Source: Pectobacterium araliae (lineage in GTDB: Bacteria > Pseudomonadota > Gammaproteobacteria > Enterobacterales > Enterobacteriaceae). Taken from it: a stretch of DNA of 64,000 nt. The notes under the pieces were generated by a model that was not told where the DNA came from, ran no database searches, and saw only the letters and a list, made by a program, of their open reading frames with translations. Position numbers and translations under genes: made by a program. Of the stretch, positions 9,405 through 18,494 are shown in pieces (the stretch's first letter is position 1; each line of letters begins with the position of its first letter). Location: the NCBI RefSeq assembly GCF_037076465.1, contig NZ_AP028908.1, forward strand, positions 4,340,001 to 4,404,000, in the 5' to 3' direction.

Positions 9405-9830
9405 GTGGCGGTATACACAACGAAGCTCTTCGATAAAAAACTAAAAAGCAAACTACTTTCAGACAGTTACCTTTTTGAGATTGCTCATGAGGTAATGAAT
9501 GGTCGCTTTGAGGGTGACCTTGGCGGTGGTGTGATTAAGAAACGAATCGCATTGAATGCCGGAAAGAGTGCAGGAGCCAGAACTATCATCTTTTTCAAAC
9601 TGGGCTCTAATCTATTTTTTGCCGATGGATGGAAAAAAAATCAGGTCAGGAAAGGCGTTAAAGAAATTCAGGATGATGAGCTGGCTGTTTATAAAGACAT
9701 TGCTGGTGACCTACTTCAACTCACCGTTCAACAAATAGCTCAATTGGTAAAAGTGAAAGAACTACGAGAGGTGGAATGCGATGGCTGCAAAGATGAAAGA
9801 GCTGCAGGAAATGGCGAAAAGCCTGCATGA
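9405..9830 (+). CDS. RelE/HigB-like toxin of a type II toxin-antitoxin pair
   Basis: The 141-residue product starts at a GTG preceded by AAGGATG. It has the features of the RelE/ParE-like toxin family often annotated as PF06296: a basic N-terminus (TTKLFDKKLKSK), a central NGRFEGDLGGGVIKKRIAL and GKSAGARTIIFFKLGSNLFFADGW (about residues 50-75), and a KGVKEIQDDELAVYKDIA stretch. Members are ribosome-dependent mRNA interferases or are inferred to be so. The C-terminal 30 residues are polar and unusual in length. The antitoxin gene begins inside it, 50 bases before the stop, in another frame: a toxin-first arrangement as in higBA. A possible -10 element TATAGT lies at 9369. Confidence 0.82.
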   Translation: MAVYTTKLFDKKLKSKLLSDSYLFEIAHEVMNGRFEGDLGGGVIKKRIALNAGKSAGARTIIFFKLGSNLFFADGWKKNQVRKGVKEIQDDELAVYKDIAGDLLQLTVQQIAQLVKVKELREVECDGCKDERAAGNGEKPA

Positions 9831-10110
9831 ACACGGGGGTATCACTGATACCACGATGGAACGCATTAATAATCGGGTTGCAGCACGGGAATTCCGTGAA
9901 CGCATCGAGCAAGCTCACGCAATGAGCGGTGCAGAAATTCAGAACATGCGCTCCCGTTATAAAATGTCGCAATCTTCTTTAGCTTACGCTCTCAATATGT
10001 CCGTTGAGAGCGTCTCAAAATGGGAACGGAATGAGAAGAAACCCTCAGGGGCTGCGCTACGTCTTCTCAATATAATCAACGAGAAAGGTCTGGATATTTT
10101 TGCCAGTTAG
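9781..10110 (+). CDS. HigA-like helix-turn-helix antitoxin
   Basis: This 109-residue protein should neutralise the upstream toxin and repress the shared promoter. The C-terminal half is an XRE-type helix-turn-helix: IQNMRSRYKMSQSSLAYALN followed by the recognition helix around MSVESVSKWERNEKKPSG (about residues 60-93). The N-terminal half (MAAKMKELQEMAKSLHEHGG) is helical and likely binds the toxin. Its ATG lies within the toxin gene, which gives translational coupling. The gene ends 23 bases before the stop of the convergent ygbI-type regulator. Confidence 0.85.
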   Translation: MAAKMKELQEMAKSLHEHGGITDTTMERINNRVAAREFRERIEQAHAMSGAEIQNMRSRYKMSQSSLAYALNMSVESVSKWERNEKKPSGAALRLLNIINEKGLDIFAS

Positions 10111-10133
10111 ACAAACAGACATAAACAACCCCC

Positions 10134-10895
10134 TCACCCCGCCACCAGCACCTCAACCCCCATTTTACCTAGCGCGTCTTTGGCGGCGGCCGGTAGGCCG
10201 TCGTCGGTGATGATGCTGTCGAATACGTTGAGCGGCGTGGTGAGGTGGGTGGCGATGCGGCCGTATTTTGAGGTGTCGCACAGCAGTACGCGTTTTCTGC
10301 TGGCTTCCACCGCCGCACGTTTCACCACGACTTTGTCTTCATTCGGCGTGGACAGCCCGCGCAGGCTCCATGAGGAAGCGGAGATAAAGGCGATGTCGAT
10401 AAACAGGTTGCGCAGCGCCTGCGCCACCGCTTCGCCGATGCAGGATCGGTTTTCCCGACACAGCGTGCCGCCCGTGTGGATCATGCGACACTGGCTGGAC
10501 TCAATCAGAAAGGCCGCGATCGCAAAGTCGTTAGTGACAATCAGCAGATCGTCGCGCTCGGCCAGTTCACGCGCCAGCGATAGCGTCGTGGTGCCCGCAT
10601 CCAGATAAATGCAGCTATTGAACGGGATATGCTGCGCCGCCAGCTTGCCAATCGCCTCTTTCTGCTGGCTGAACATCACAGATTTATCCTGATGCGATGG
10701 CTCAATCGCCAGCCGTTCAGGCGAACGCACGCCACCGGAAACGCTCAGCAGCAGGCCGTCCTGCTCCAACTTTTGCACATCGCGCCGTACCGTCATATGC
10801 GACACGCCCAACCGCTCGGTCAGTTCGTTAATACTTACCGCGCCGCGCTCGGCGATGAGCGCCAGAATCTGTTGATGACGTTCTACTGGAATCAC
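10134..10895 (-). CDS. ygbI: DeoR-family transcriptional regulator of the sugar-acid operon (YgbI-like)
   Basis: This is a DeoR/GlpR-type repressor, probably controlling the divergent ygbJ-ygbN operon and sensing a phosphorylated pathway intermediate. From the GTG at 10895 it reads VIPVERHQQILALI and gives 253 residues, the usual size; longer starts upstream have no family support. The N-terminal winged helix-turn-helix includes INELTERLGVSHMTVRRDVQ (about 22-41). The DeoRC sugar-phosphate domain has YLDAGTTTLSLARELAERDD (about 96-115), TGGTL and a C-terminal IITDDGLP. The tail of this gene has been copied to 9023-9204. Confidence 0.88.
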   Translation of the reverse strand: MIPVERHQQILALIAERGAVSINELTERLGVSHMTVRRDVQKLEQDGLLLSVSGGVRSPERLAIEPSHQDKSVMFSQQKEAIGKLAAQHIPFNSCIYLDAGTTTLSLARELAERDDLLIVTNDFAIAAFLIESSQCRMIHTGGTLCRENRSCIGEAVAQALRNLFIDIAFISASSWSLRGLSTPNEDKVVVKRAAVEASRKRVLLCDTSKYGRIATHLTTPLNVFDSIITDDGLPAAAKDALGKMGVEVLVAG

Positions 10896-11142
10896 GCTGT
10901 CCGTTCCCTGTTTGATTGTGCTGACCTGGTAAATATGGAGGCTGATAAATATTGTGAGAAACACCCCGTTTGATGACGATAATTATCATAAATTCACGTC
11001 ATAAACCACGCCAGACATAACAACCTTTCTCATCACTCAATGCCAAAAAAGAAATAATCGACTGATATATAAAGATAATAATGAAAATCATCTTCCCGGC
11101 GGGGTTCAGCTACACTGAATCATCACGACATCAATGTTAATT

Positions 11143-11162
11143 TATGTGATAAAAATCACCAC
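11143..11162 (+). promoter_or_regulatory. CRP-like site upstream of ygbJ
   Basis: TGTGA, six bases, then TCACC (11145-11160) matches the cAMP-CRP consensus TGTGA-N6-TCACA at nine of ten core positions. It lies about 80 bases before the ygbJ start within the 338-base divergent region 10896-11233. That region is AT-rich elsewhere and must also hold the regulator's own promoter and operator, which I could not pin down. Catabolite activation of the operon is a reasonable inference. Confidence 0.65.
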
Positions 11163-11233
11163 AATTTGTTCTGATAGTCCTTATATTTAACACCAGAGAA
11201 CAAAAAATCACTAATTTTAACAAGGCAACCACG

Positions 11234-12148
11234 ATGAAAAAGACTTCTGATTATGCTGTCGCCGTTATCGGTCTGGGTTCCATGGGCTTTGGCGCTGCGG
11301 CGTCCTGCATCAACGCCGGCCTGACGACATACGGTGTCGATATCAATCCGCAGGCGCTGGAACGCTTACGTCAGGCGGGTGCGGCGCAGGCCGACACGCG
11401 TATTGATGCCTTCGCTGACAAGCTGGATGCCGTCGTGCTACTGGTGGTGAATGCCGCACAGGTGAATGGGATTCTGTTCGGTGAGCCGCAGGTCGCAGCG
11501 AAACTCAAGCCCGGCACCGTAGTCATGGTGTCCTCAACGATCTCCGCGCAGGATGCCAAAAATATCGAGCAGCGTCTGGCCGAGCATCAGCTCATCATGC
11601 TGGATGCGCCGGTATCTGGCGGTGCGGTAAAAGCTGCCGCAGGCGACATGACCGTGATGGCATCCGGCTCCGATCTGGCTTTTGAGAAACTGAAACCGAT
11701 ACTCGACGCCGTCGCAGGCAAGGTCTACCGCATCGGTGAAGAGATCGGGCTAGGTGCGACCGTTAAAATCATCCACCAGCTGTTGGCAGGCGTACATATC
11801 GCCGCTGGTGCAGAAGCGATGGCACTGGCCGCCCGCGCCGATATCCCGCTGGATATCATGTACGACGTGGTGACCAACGCCGCCGGGAATTCCTGGATGT
11901 TCGAAAACCGCATGCGCCATGTGGTGGACGGCGACTACACGCCAAAATCCGCCGTTGATATCTTCGTGAAAGATCTGGGGCTGGTCACCGACACCGCTAA
12001 ATCGCTCCATTTCCCGCTGCCGCTGGCTTCCACCGCGTTCAATATGTTTACCGCTGCCAGCAACGCCGGATTCGGTAAAGAAGACGACAGCGCAGTCATC
12101 AAGATTTTTAACGGCATTACGCTGCCGGAAAAGAAGGAGGCGCCATGA
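11234..12148 (+). CDS. ltnD: L-threonate (2-hydroxy acid) dehydrogenase LtnD/YgbJ
   Basis: LtnD oxidises L-threonate to 2-oxo-tetronate with NAD, the entry step of four-carbon sugar-acid breakdown. The 304-residue protein belongs to the 3-hydroxyisobutyrate dehydrogenase family. It has a Rossmann motif VIGLGSMGFGAAASCINAG (about 12-30), the substrate-binding LDAPVSGGAVKAAAGDMTVM (about 122-141) and the catalytic-lysine segment IGLGATVKIIHQLLAG (Lys about 177). It is the first gene of the operon, and its stop overlaps the start of the kinase gene by four bases. Assignment rests on the conserved ygbJKLM set, characterised in other proteobacteria by substrate screening. Confidence 0.9.
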   Translation: MKKTSDYAVAVIGLGSMGFGAAASCINAGLTTYGVDINPQALERLRQAGAAQADTRIDAFADKLDAVVLLVVNAAQVNGILFGEPQVAAKLKPGTVVMVSSTISAQDAKNIEQRLAEHQLIMLDAPVSGGAVKAAAGDMTVMASGSDLAFEKLKPILDAVAGKVYRIGEEIGLGATVKIIHQLLAGVHIAAGAEAMALAARADIPLDIMYDVVTNAAGNSWMFENRMRHVVDGDYTPKSAVDIFVKDLGLVTDTAKSLHFPLPLASTAFNMFTAASNAGFGKEDDSAVIKIFNGITLPEKKEAP

Positions 12149-13410
12149 TCAAGCTGGGTGTGATTGCAGACGATTTTACCGGTGCCACGGATATCGCCAG
12201 CTTTCTGGTGAACAATGGGCTGCCAACCGTGCAGCTCAACGGCGTACCGCCGTCCGATTTTAAGGTTGAAACGCAGGCCGTCGTGATTAGCCTGAAATCG
12301 CGCTCCTGCCCGGCGGAACAGGCGGTAGCAGATTCCCTTAAGGCGCTGGCGTGGCTGCAACAGCAGGGCTGCCAGCAGTTCTACTTTAAATATTGTTCCA
12401 CCTTCGACAGCACCGCGAAAGGCAACATCGGTCCGGTGACCGATGCACTGTTGGAACAGCTTGGCGAAACGCAAACCATCATCTCTCCGGCGCTGCCGGT
12501 GAACGGCAGAACCGTCTATCAGGGCCACCTGTTCGTGATGGATCAGCTGCTGTCTGAATCCGGGATGCGCCACCATCCCGTCACGCCGATGACGGACAGC
12601 AACCTGATGCGCGTTATGGAGCAGCAGGCTGCCGGGCGTTGCGGATTAGTGCCGTATGCCGTGATGGATCTGGGAGCGGAAGCCGTCAAACAACGGCTGG
12701 TGCAGCTGAAAGAAGAAGGTATGCGCTATGTGGTGCTGGATACGCTAAACGAACAGCACCTGCTGACGCAGGGCGAGGCGCTGCGCGACATGAAGCTGGT
12801 CACCGGTGGCTCCGGCCTGGCGATTGGGCTGGCGCGTCAGTGGGCAGAGTCTGCGGCACAAACTGGTTCCGCAACCGACGCAGGCAAGCCGCAGTCCGGC
12901 GCAGGCGTTGTGCTATCAGGCTCTTGTTCGGTGATGACCAACAAGCAGGTCGCTCAGTACCTGAAGCAAGCGGCAGGCCGCGCGATCGATGTTGCCCGTA
13001 GTCTGCAAGGCGATGAATCCTACGTGCAGGAACTGGTTGATTGGGTGAAGGCACACCGTGACGACACACTCGCGCCGCTGCTGTACGCCACCTCATCACC
13101 CGATGAACTGGCGCAAATTCAGCAGCGCTGGGGCGCGGAAGCCAGCAGTCAGGCGGTGGAGAAATTGTTTGCCGCCGTTGCCCGCCAGCTTCAGCAAGAC
13201 GGTTTCCAGCGCTTCATTATCGCGGGCGGTGAAACCTCCAGCATCGTGGTGCAAACACTGGGCATCCACGCATTCCATATCGGGCCGTCTATTTCTCCCG
13301 GCGTGCCGTGGGTGCGTTCGACCAATCACCCACTCTCTCTGGCGTTGAAATCCGGCAATTTCGGTGATGAAGACTTTTTTGCCCGCGCCCAAAAGGAGTT
13401 TGCCGCATGA
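12145..13410 (+). CDS. otnK: 3-oxo-tetronate 4-kinase OtnK (DUF1537 family, YgbK)
   Basis: OtnK phosphorylates 3-oxo-tetronate at O-4 using ATP. The 421-residue protein has the two DUF1537-type domains. The N-terminal one opens with GVIADDFTGATDIASFLVNN (about 5-24) and contains KYCSTFDSTAKGNIGPV (about 87-103), which binds the sugar acid. The C-terminal nucleotide-binding domain includes VLSGSCSVMTNKQ and the late IIAGGETSSIVVQTLGI. Four-base overlaps with the genes on both sides show tight coupling. Length agrees with the family. Confidence 0.93.
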   Translation: MIKLGVIADDFTGATDIASFLVNNGLPTVQLNGVPPSDFKVETQAVVISLKSRSCPAEQAVADSLKALAWLQQQGCQQFYFKYCSTFDSTAKGNIGPVTDALLEQLGETQTIISPALPVNGRTVYQGHLFVMDQLLSESGMRHHPVTPMTDSNLMRVMEQQAAGRCGLVPYAVMDLGAEAVKQRLVQLKEEGMRYVVLDTLNEQHLLTQGEALRDMKLVTGGSGLAIGLARQWAESAAQTGSATDAGKPQSGAGVVLSGSCSVMTNKQVAQYLKQAAGRAIDVARSLQGDESYVQELVDWVKAHRDDTLAPLLYATSSPDELAQIQQRWGAEASSQAVEKLFAAVARQLQQDGFQRFIIAGGETSSIVVQTLGIHAFHIGPSISPGVPWVRSTNHPLSLALKSGNFGDEDFFARAQKEFAA

Positions 13411-14063
13411 GTGAAAAACACCACAGCACCGAAGCAGCGCTGAACAGCGAGCAACGCGCACGCGCGGAAATGGTCAAACTAGGCGCGTCCTTTTTCCAGC
13501 GCGGCTACGCCACCGGTTCCGCGGGCAATCTCTCACTGCTACTGGATGACGGCACGCTGCTGGCAACACCGACCGGCTCCTGCCTCGGCGAACTGGATGC
13601 CGAGCGGCTGTCCAAAGTCAGCATGAGTGGCGAGTGGATCTCCGGGGATAAACCGTCGAAAGAAGTCAGTTTTCACCTGTCGATTTACCGTAATGATCCC
13701 GAATGCAAAGCGATCGTTCACCTGCACAGCACCTATCTGACGGCGCTCTCCTGTCTGGAAGAGTTGGATACGCAGGATGCCATCAAGCCGTTCACGCCCT
13801 ATGTGGTGATGCGCGTCGGTAAAGTGCCCGTCGTCCCTTATTACCGCCCCGGCGATGCGCGGCTCGGTGAAGATCTGGCGAAACTGGCCTCGCGCTATAA
13901 AGCGTTCTTGTTGGCTAATCACGGTCCCGTCGTCACCGGTAAGGATCTGCGTGCAGCGGCGGACAACATGGAAGAGTTGGAAGAAACCGCCAAGCTGATT
14001 TTTATTCTCGGTGATCGAAAAATTCGCTACCTCACCGCTGACGAAATTACCGAGCTCTCTTGA
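13407..14063 (+). CDS. otnC: 3-oxo-tetronate 4-phosphate decarboxylase OtnC (class II aldolase fold)
   Basis: OtnC decarboxylates 3-oxo-tetronate 4-phosphate to dihydroxyacetone phosphate, linking the pathway to glycolysis. The 218-residue protein is of the class II aldolase/adducin type. It has GYATGSAGNLSLLLDDGTLL (about 33-52), TPTGSCLGEL, the zinc-binding pair in IVHLHSTYLTALSC (about 102-115) and a later zinc histidine in LLANHGPVV (about 169-177). It starts inside the end of otnK (ATGA overlap). A 33-base gap separates it from the isomerase gene. Confidence 0.92.
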   Translation: MSEKHHSTEAALNSEQRARAEMVKLGASFFQRGYATGSAGNLSLLLDDGTLLATPTGSCLGELDAERLSKVSMSGEWISGDKPSKEVSFHLSIYRNDPECKAIVHLHSTYLTALSCLEELDTQDAIKPFTPYVVMRVGKVPVVPYYRPGDARLGEDLAKLASRYKAFLLANHGPVVTGKDLRAAADNMEELEETAKLIFILGDRKIRYLTADEITELS

Positions 14064-14096
14064 TGAGTGACTTTTTACTGAGCTATGGAGTTAACC

Positions 14097-14879
14097 ATGC
14101 CTAAGTTTGCTGCCAATCTTTCTATGCTGTTTACTGACGTGCCGTTTCTCGATCGTTTTAAAGCCGCTGCCGATGCGGGTTTCACCTCGGTCGAGTACCT
14201 GTTTCCTTATGAATATCCGGCACCGCTGCTGGCGGAAAAGTTGCGGGAAAATGGCCTGAAGCAGGTGTTGTTCAATACCGCGCCCGGCAATATTGCGGCG
14301 GGTGAATGGGGCGTCTCTGCCCTGCCCGACCGTATTGAAGATGCCCGCCGGGATATCGATAACGCCCTGGAATATGCGCTGGCGCTGAATTGCCCTTCGG
14401 TGCTGGTGATGGGGGGCGTCGTGCCGCCCGGTGAAGACCGCGCTGCCTATCAGCAAACCTTTATCGATAACCTGCGCTACGCCGCCGATAAATTTGCACC
14501 ACACGGCATCAACATCATGATTGAGGCGCTGAGCGCGAAGGTGAAGCCGAATTACCTGTTTGCCAGTCAGTATCAGGCATTGGAATTAGCCAATCTGATC
14601 GACAGGCCGAACGTTTATATCCAGCTCGATTTCTTCCACGCACAAATTGTCGATGGCAACCTGACGCAAATTATTCACGATTTGGCTGGCCGCATCGGAC
14701 ATATTCAAATTGCTTCGGTTCCTGCGCGACATGAACCCGATGAAGGGGAAATTAATTATCCGTTCATCTTTGCCGAATTGGATCGCGTAAATTATTCCGG
14801 CTGGGTTGGCTGTGAATATAACCCACGCGGTAAAACGGAAGACGGGTTGGGATGGGCTAAACCCTATCTAAAGAAATAA
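14097..14879 (+). CDS. otnI: 2-oxo-tetronate isomerase OtnI (YgbM, hydroxypyruvate isomerase family)
   Basis: OtnI converts 2-oxo-tetronate to 3-oxo-tetronate, supplying the kinase OtnK. I chose the ATG at 14097 ([20 protein letters not shown]) because it gives the E. coli N-terminus and has GGAG eight bases upstream; an ATG four codons earlier overlaps that site. The 260-residue protein is a xylose-isomerase-like TIM barrel. Metal-ligand segments are [15 protein letters not shown] (about 142-156), [15 protein letters not shown] (about 177-191), [20 protein letters not shown] and GCEYNPRG at the end. Confidence 0.93.
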   Translation: MPKFAANLSMLFTDVPFLDRFKAAADAGFTSVEYLFPYEYPAPLLAEKLRENGLKQVLFNTAPGNIAAGEWGVSALPDRIEDARRDIDNALEYALALNCPSVLVMGGVVPPGEDRAAYQQTFIDNLRYAADKFAPHGINIMIEALSAKVKPNYLFASQYQALELANLIDRPNVYIQLDFFHAQIVDGNLTQIIHDLAGRIGHIQIASVPARHEPDEGEINYPFIFAELDRVNYSGWVGCEYNPRGKTEDGLGWAKPYLKK

Positions 14880-15073
14880 GTTATCGCGGAAAAATATTGC
14901 TGTTCCCATAAAAGAATAAACACCAGAGACATATTTATAAAATATCGAGAAAAGGTCAGGTTCCCGCATTATTCCGATGCGGGAATCAGGTCACCCTTTT
15001 CTTCAAATAAAACAATAACCCAATACCTTTTCAGCCTCTGAATTGAAAAGATGGGATCAATGAGGATAAGAAC

Positions 15074-16432
15074 ATGGCCACCTCGCTCTTACTCTGCATC
15101 GCTATCGCCGGGGTATTACTCCTGCTGCTGATGGTCATTAAATTTAAAATTCAGCCCTTTGTTGCCTTGCTGGTCGTCAGTTTACTCGTCGCCCTGGCAA
15201 CCGGTATTCCTACTGCTGAGGTGATGAAGGTGATTACCTCCGGCATGGGCGGTATTCTCGGTTCAGTGGCGATTATTATCGGCCTCGGCGCGATGCTCGG
15301 CAGAATGATCGAAGTGTCCGGCGGCGCGGAATCCTTAGCGCACCGCTTTGCGCAATTAATGGGACCGGGACTGATGGTGGCAGCGCTAACCATCGCCGCG
15401 TTTATTCTGGGTATTCCGGTCTTCTTCGATGTCGGCTTTATTATCCTTGCCCCGATTATTTACGGCTTTGCGAAAGTCGCGAAAGTCTCCCCGATTAAAT
15501 TTGGTTTGCCCGTCGCAGGCGTGATGCTGACGGTGCACGTTGCGCTGCCGCCCCATCCCGGCCCCGTCGCCGCTGCTGGTCTGTTAAATGCGGATATCGG
15601 CTGGCTGACCATCATTGGCCTGCTGGTGTCGATTCCTGTCGGCATTATCAGCTACTGGGCGGCCAAGGCCATGAACCGCCGTAAGTATGCGCTTTCCGTC
15701 GACGTGTTAGAGCAGTTACAACTCGCGAAGCCGGAGGATGCTACGCCGAACACCGCTCCCGTGTCAGCCCCTTCGGCCGGGATGATCACCGCGCTAATTG
15801 CGATTCCTATCGCCATCATCATGCTCGGCACCGTGTCTGCGACCATTCTGCCCACTGGACACCCAGTGCGTAACGTGATGTCGCTGGTCGGTTCTCCCGC
15901 CGTGGCGCTGCTGATTGCACTGACACTCGCATTCTGGCTGATTGCCCTGCGTCGCGGCTGGTCGCTGGAAAAAGCCAGCGGCGTGATGGGCGATGCCATG
16001 CCTGCCGCCGCGATGGTTATTATGGTGACCGGTGCCGGTGGCGTGTTCGGTAAAGTGTTGGTGGAATCGGGCATCGGTAAAGCGCTGGCAGATACGCTGA
16101 CCAGCATTCACCTGCCGCTGGTGCCTGCCGCCTTTATTCTGTCGCTGGCGCTGCGTGCCTCGCAAGGTTCGGCCACCGTTGCCATTCTTACCACCTGCGG
16201 CCTGCTGAGCGAAGCCGTCAGCGGCCTGAACCAGATGCAACTGGTACTCGTGACGCTCTCTGCCTGCTTTGGCGGGCTCGGTCTGTCGCACGTTAATGAC
16301 TCAGGGTTCTGGATCGTCACCAAATATCTGGGGCTATCCGTCGCCGATGGCCTACGCACCTGGACGGTGCTGACGACTATCCTCGGGCTGGCCGGGTTCC
16401 TCTTTACCTGGGCGCTTTGGCTGGTCATGTAA
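15074..16432 (+). CDS. ygbN: GntP-family sugar-acid permease (YgbN-like)
   Basis: This 452-residue inner-membrane protein belongs to the gluconate:H+ symporter (GntP) family and most likely imports the sugar acid used by the upstream enzymes. It has about 12-14 hydrophobic segments. Family blocks are GLGAMLGRMIEVSGGAESLA (about 76-95), FDVGFIILAPIIYGFAK, LPPHPGPVAAAGLLNADIGW (about 158-177), LRASQGSATVAILTT (about 362) and LSHVNDSGFWI near the end. It lies 194 bases after otnI and is followed by a strong hairpin terminator, so it probably closes the operon. Confidence 0.93.
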   Translation: MATSLLLCIAIAGVLLLLLMVIKFKIQPFVALLVVSLLVALATGIPTAEVMKVITSGMGGILGSVAIIIGLGAMLGRMIEVSGGAESLAHRFAQLMGPGLMVAALTIAAFILGIPVFFDVGFIILAPIIYGFAKVAKVSPIKFGLPVAGVMLTVHVALPPHPGPVAAAGLLNADIGWLTIIGLLVSIPVGIISYWAAKAMNRRKYALSVDVLEQLQLAKPEDATPNTAPVSAPSAGMITALIAIPIAIIMLGTVSATILPTGHPVRNVMSLVGSPAVALLIALTLAFWLIALRRGWSLEKASGVMGDAMPAAAMVIMVTGAGGVFGKVLVESGIGKALADTLTSIHLPLVPAAFILSLALRASQGSATVAILTTCGLLSEAVSGLNQMQLVLVTLSACFGGLGLSHVNDSGFWIVTKYLGLSVADGLRTWTVLTTILGLAGFLFTWALWLVM

Positions 16433-16452
16433 GGGTTTCACCCTTTCACTAC

Positions 16453-16481
16453 GGAAAACCGCTAATATTCAGCGGTTTTCC
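16453..16481 (+). terminator. Rho-independent terminator after the GntP permease gene
   Basis: An 11-base perfect stem GGAAAACCGCT / AGCGGTTTTCC with a 7-base loop lies 20 bases after the permease stop. The T-tract is within the 3' arm and is followed by CTCCTT, so it could work in both directions. Confidence 0.75.
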
Positions 16482-16711
16482 TCCTTATGCCAAAAAATAC
16501 GCCCGTTTTACTCTTATATTCCACATCTGCCTATCCATGTACTGTCTTTATAATATATCCACGACAAGAGACAACACGCTCTCCTGTCAGGCAAGTCTGC
16601 ATAACACGTGCATGTCATCAGCAATACGCCCTATTCCTGACCTTTCGTAGAGAGCAGCCCAATCCATAAGGCTAAACCTGCATCAACTGATGAAAATAAT
16701 AAAGGAACACT

Positions 16712-18391
16712 ATGAATTTTTTAGCAAAAATGAAGCTTGGCACTATGCTGGGTACGGGCTTCGCCTCTGTCATTATCATCGGTCTAATGGTCGCCGTTCT
16801 GGGGCGCTTTCATCTGGTCGACCTCGGCGAAGATATTGAATCACTGTCAGAAAAAAATCTGGCCAGTCTTATCCTGATACAGGACGCCAAGAGCGGTTTT
16901 GATGCCGTGGCACGCTCGGTTCGTACTATCGGCCTGACAGACAATAGAAGCCGTATTCAGGAAGAAAAGCGCCTGATCGATCAGCAAATTTCCCGCAATA
17001 CTGAAACCCTAACCAAACTGTATGAAAGCCTGTCTGAGCCAGAAACCCGCAGCCTGCTAGACAATCTGACGCAGGCACGCCCAGCTTACAGAGATGCGGT
17101 GAATAAAGCGGTTGAGCTTGGCGTATCCGAAAATGCGGAAGAAAGGGCACAAGCCGTGCAGCTCATGGTCAATGAGATGCAGGTAACACAAGCACCGGTT
17201 TTCGCCGCGCTGGATAGCATGGCGCAATTGCAGAAAAAGCGGACGCAGGACATGACGACAAGCGCCATACAGGAAGCGCGTGGAGACGGTAACACGCTGA
17301 TTATCTTCGCGGCGATTGCGGTTCTCGTCGGTATTCTGGTTTCCGTGCTGATCACCCGCACCATCAAAAATTTGTTGGGCGGCGAAGTGGCTTACGCCGC
17401 CCAAATCGCCCAGGCGGTTGCACAAGGAAACCTGGCCGTCGTGGTCAATCTGCGCTCCGGCGATAACCACAGCATGCTGGCCGCGATGAACGTCATGCGT
17501 AAAAGCCTGAGTGGGATTGTTGAACAGGTACGAGAAAGCAGTGAATCCATCGCGACCGGCTCCAGCCAAATCGCCGCAGGCAGCACCGATCTCAGCCAGC
17601 GCACGGAAGAACAGGCGGCTAACCTGCAACAAACGGCGGCCTCAATGGAAGAAATGAGCCAAACCGTGCGTCAGAACTCGGACACCGTGCGTAACGCTAC
17701 GCGGTTGGCGCAGGCAGCCAGCAATACCGCCGCAAAAAGTGGCGAAGTCGTCGGCAATATCGTTGTCACCATGAAAGAAATTACCGACAGCTCGCAAAAA
17801 ATTGGCGACATCATCAGCGTCATTGACGGCATCGCGTTCCAGACCAATATTCTGGCGCTCAACGCAGCAGTAGAAGCCGCACGCGCTGGCGAACAAGGAC
17901 GTGGTTTTGCCATGGTCGCAGGCGAGGTACGCTCGCTGGCACAGCGTTCCGCCACCGCCGCCAAAGAGATTAAAGAACTGATCGGCCACAGCGTCGAGAA
18001 AGTTGAGACGGGTTCTGCTCTGGTCAGCGATGCAGGAACGACGATCGAAGAGTTAGTGCGTCAGGCCCGTCACGTTGCCGACTTGATCAACGAAATTGGT
18101 GCCACCACGCAGGAACAAGAGTCCGGCGTTTCACAGATTCATGATGCCGTTAACCAACTCGATCAGGTCACGCAGCAGAACGCCGCGCTTGTTGAGCAAT
18201 CCGCATCCGCCGCCGATAGCCTGAGCGATCAAGCCGCCCATCTGGTCGAACTGATGAAAGTCTTCATCATCGAAGGCGGATCATCGCAGCGTATCGCACC
18301 CGCGTTAAAAAGACCTTCAAGCGCAACGCTTTCCCTGACACCCCCTAAAGGCAGTACGGAAAGCCACAGCCAAAACTGGGAAACCTTTTAA
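16712..18391 (+). CDS. Methyl-accepting chemotaxis protein with NWETF tether
   Basis: This 559-residue chemoreceptor has a transmembrane segment at about 12-32 and a periplasmic four-helix-bundle sensor of about 155 residues. A second membrane segment lies near 193-213, followed by HAMP and a long cytoplasmic signalling rod. The hairpin tip reads [20 protein letters not shown] (about 376-395), the CheA/CheW contact, with methylation-type helices such as [20 protein letters not shown]. It ends in NWETF, the pentapeptide that binds CheR and CheB in enteric receptors. The ligand is unknown. The gene is monocistronic and its AT-rich leader has AAAGGA before the ATG. Confidence 0.95.
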   Translation: MNFLAKMKLGTMLGTGFASVIIIGLMVAVLGRFHLVDLGEDIESLSEKNLASLILIQDAKSGFDAVARSVRTIGLTDNRSRIQEEKRLIDQQISRNTETLTKLYESLSEPETRSLLDNLTQARPAYRDAVNKAVELGVSENAEERAQAVQLMVNEMQVTQAPVFAALDSMAQLQKKRTQDMTTSAIQEARGDGNTLIIFAAIAVLVGILVSVLITRTIKNLLGGEVAYAAQIAQAVAQGNLAVVVNLRSGDNHSMLAAMNVMRKSLSGIVEQVRESSESIATGSSQIAAGSTDLSQRTEEQAANLQQTAASMEEMSQTVRQNSDTVRNATRLAQAASNTAAKSGEVVGNIVVTMKEITDSSQKIGDIISVIDGIAFQTNILALNAAVEAARAGEQGRGFAMVAGEVRSLAQRSATAAKEIKELIGHSVEKVETGSALVSDAGTTIEELVRQARHVADLINEIGATTQEQESGVSQIHDAVNQLDQVTQQNAALVEQSASAADSLSDQAAHLVELMKVFIIEGGSSQRIAPALKRPSSATLSLTPPKGSTESHSQNWETF

Positions 18392-18439
18392 CGAATACGG
18401 CCGATCGATAGAGTCCTCGGCCTATTAGCGTAAAAAATC

Positions 18440-18463
18440 AATCCGCTGAGCCTTCAGCGGATT
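18440..18463. terminator. Bidirectional terminator between the chemoreceptor and aminotransferase genes
   Basis: A 10-base stem AATCCGCTGA / TCAGCGGATT with a 4-base loop has T5 on its plus-strand side and, read in reverse, a T-rich tract on the minus side. It separates two convergent genes and fits termination in both directions. Confidence 0.8.
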
Positions 18464-18494
18464 TTTACATTAACAGGTTGCTCGTTATCAGCAA

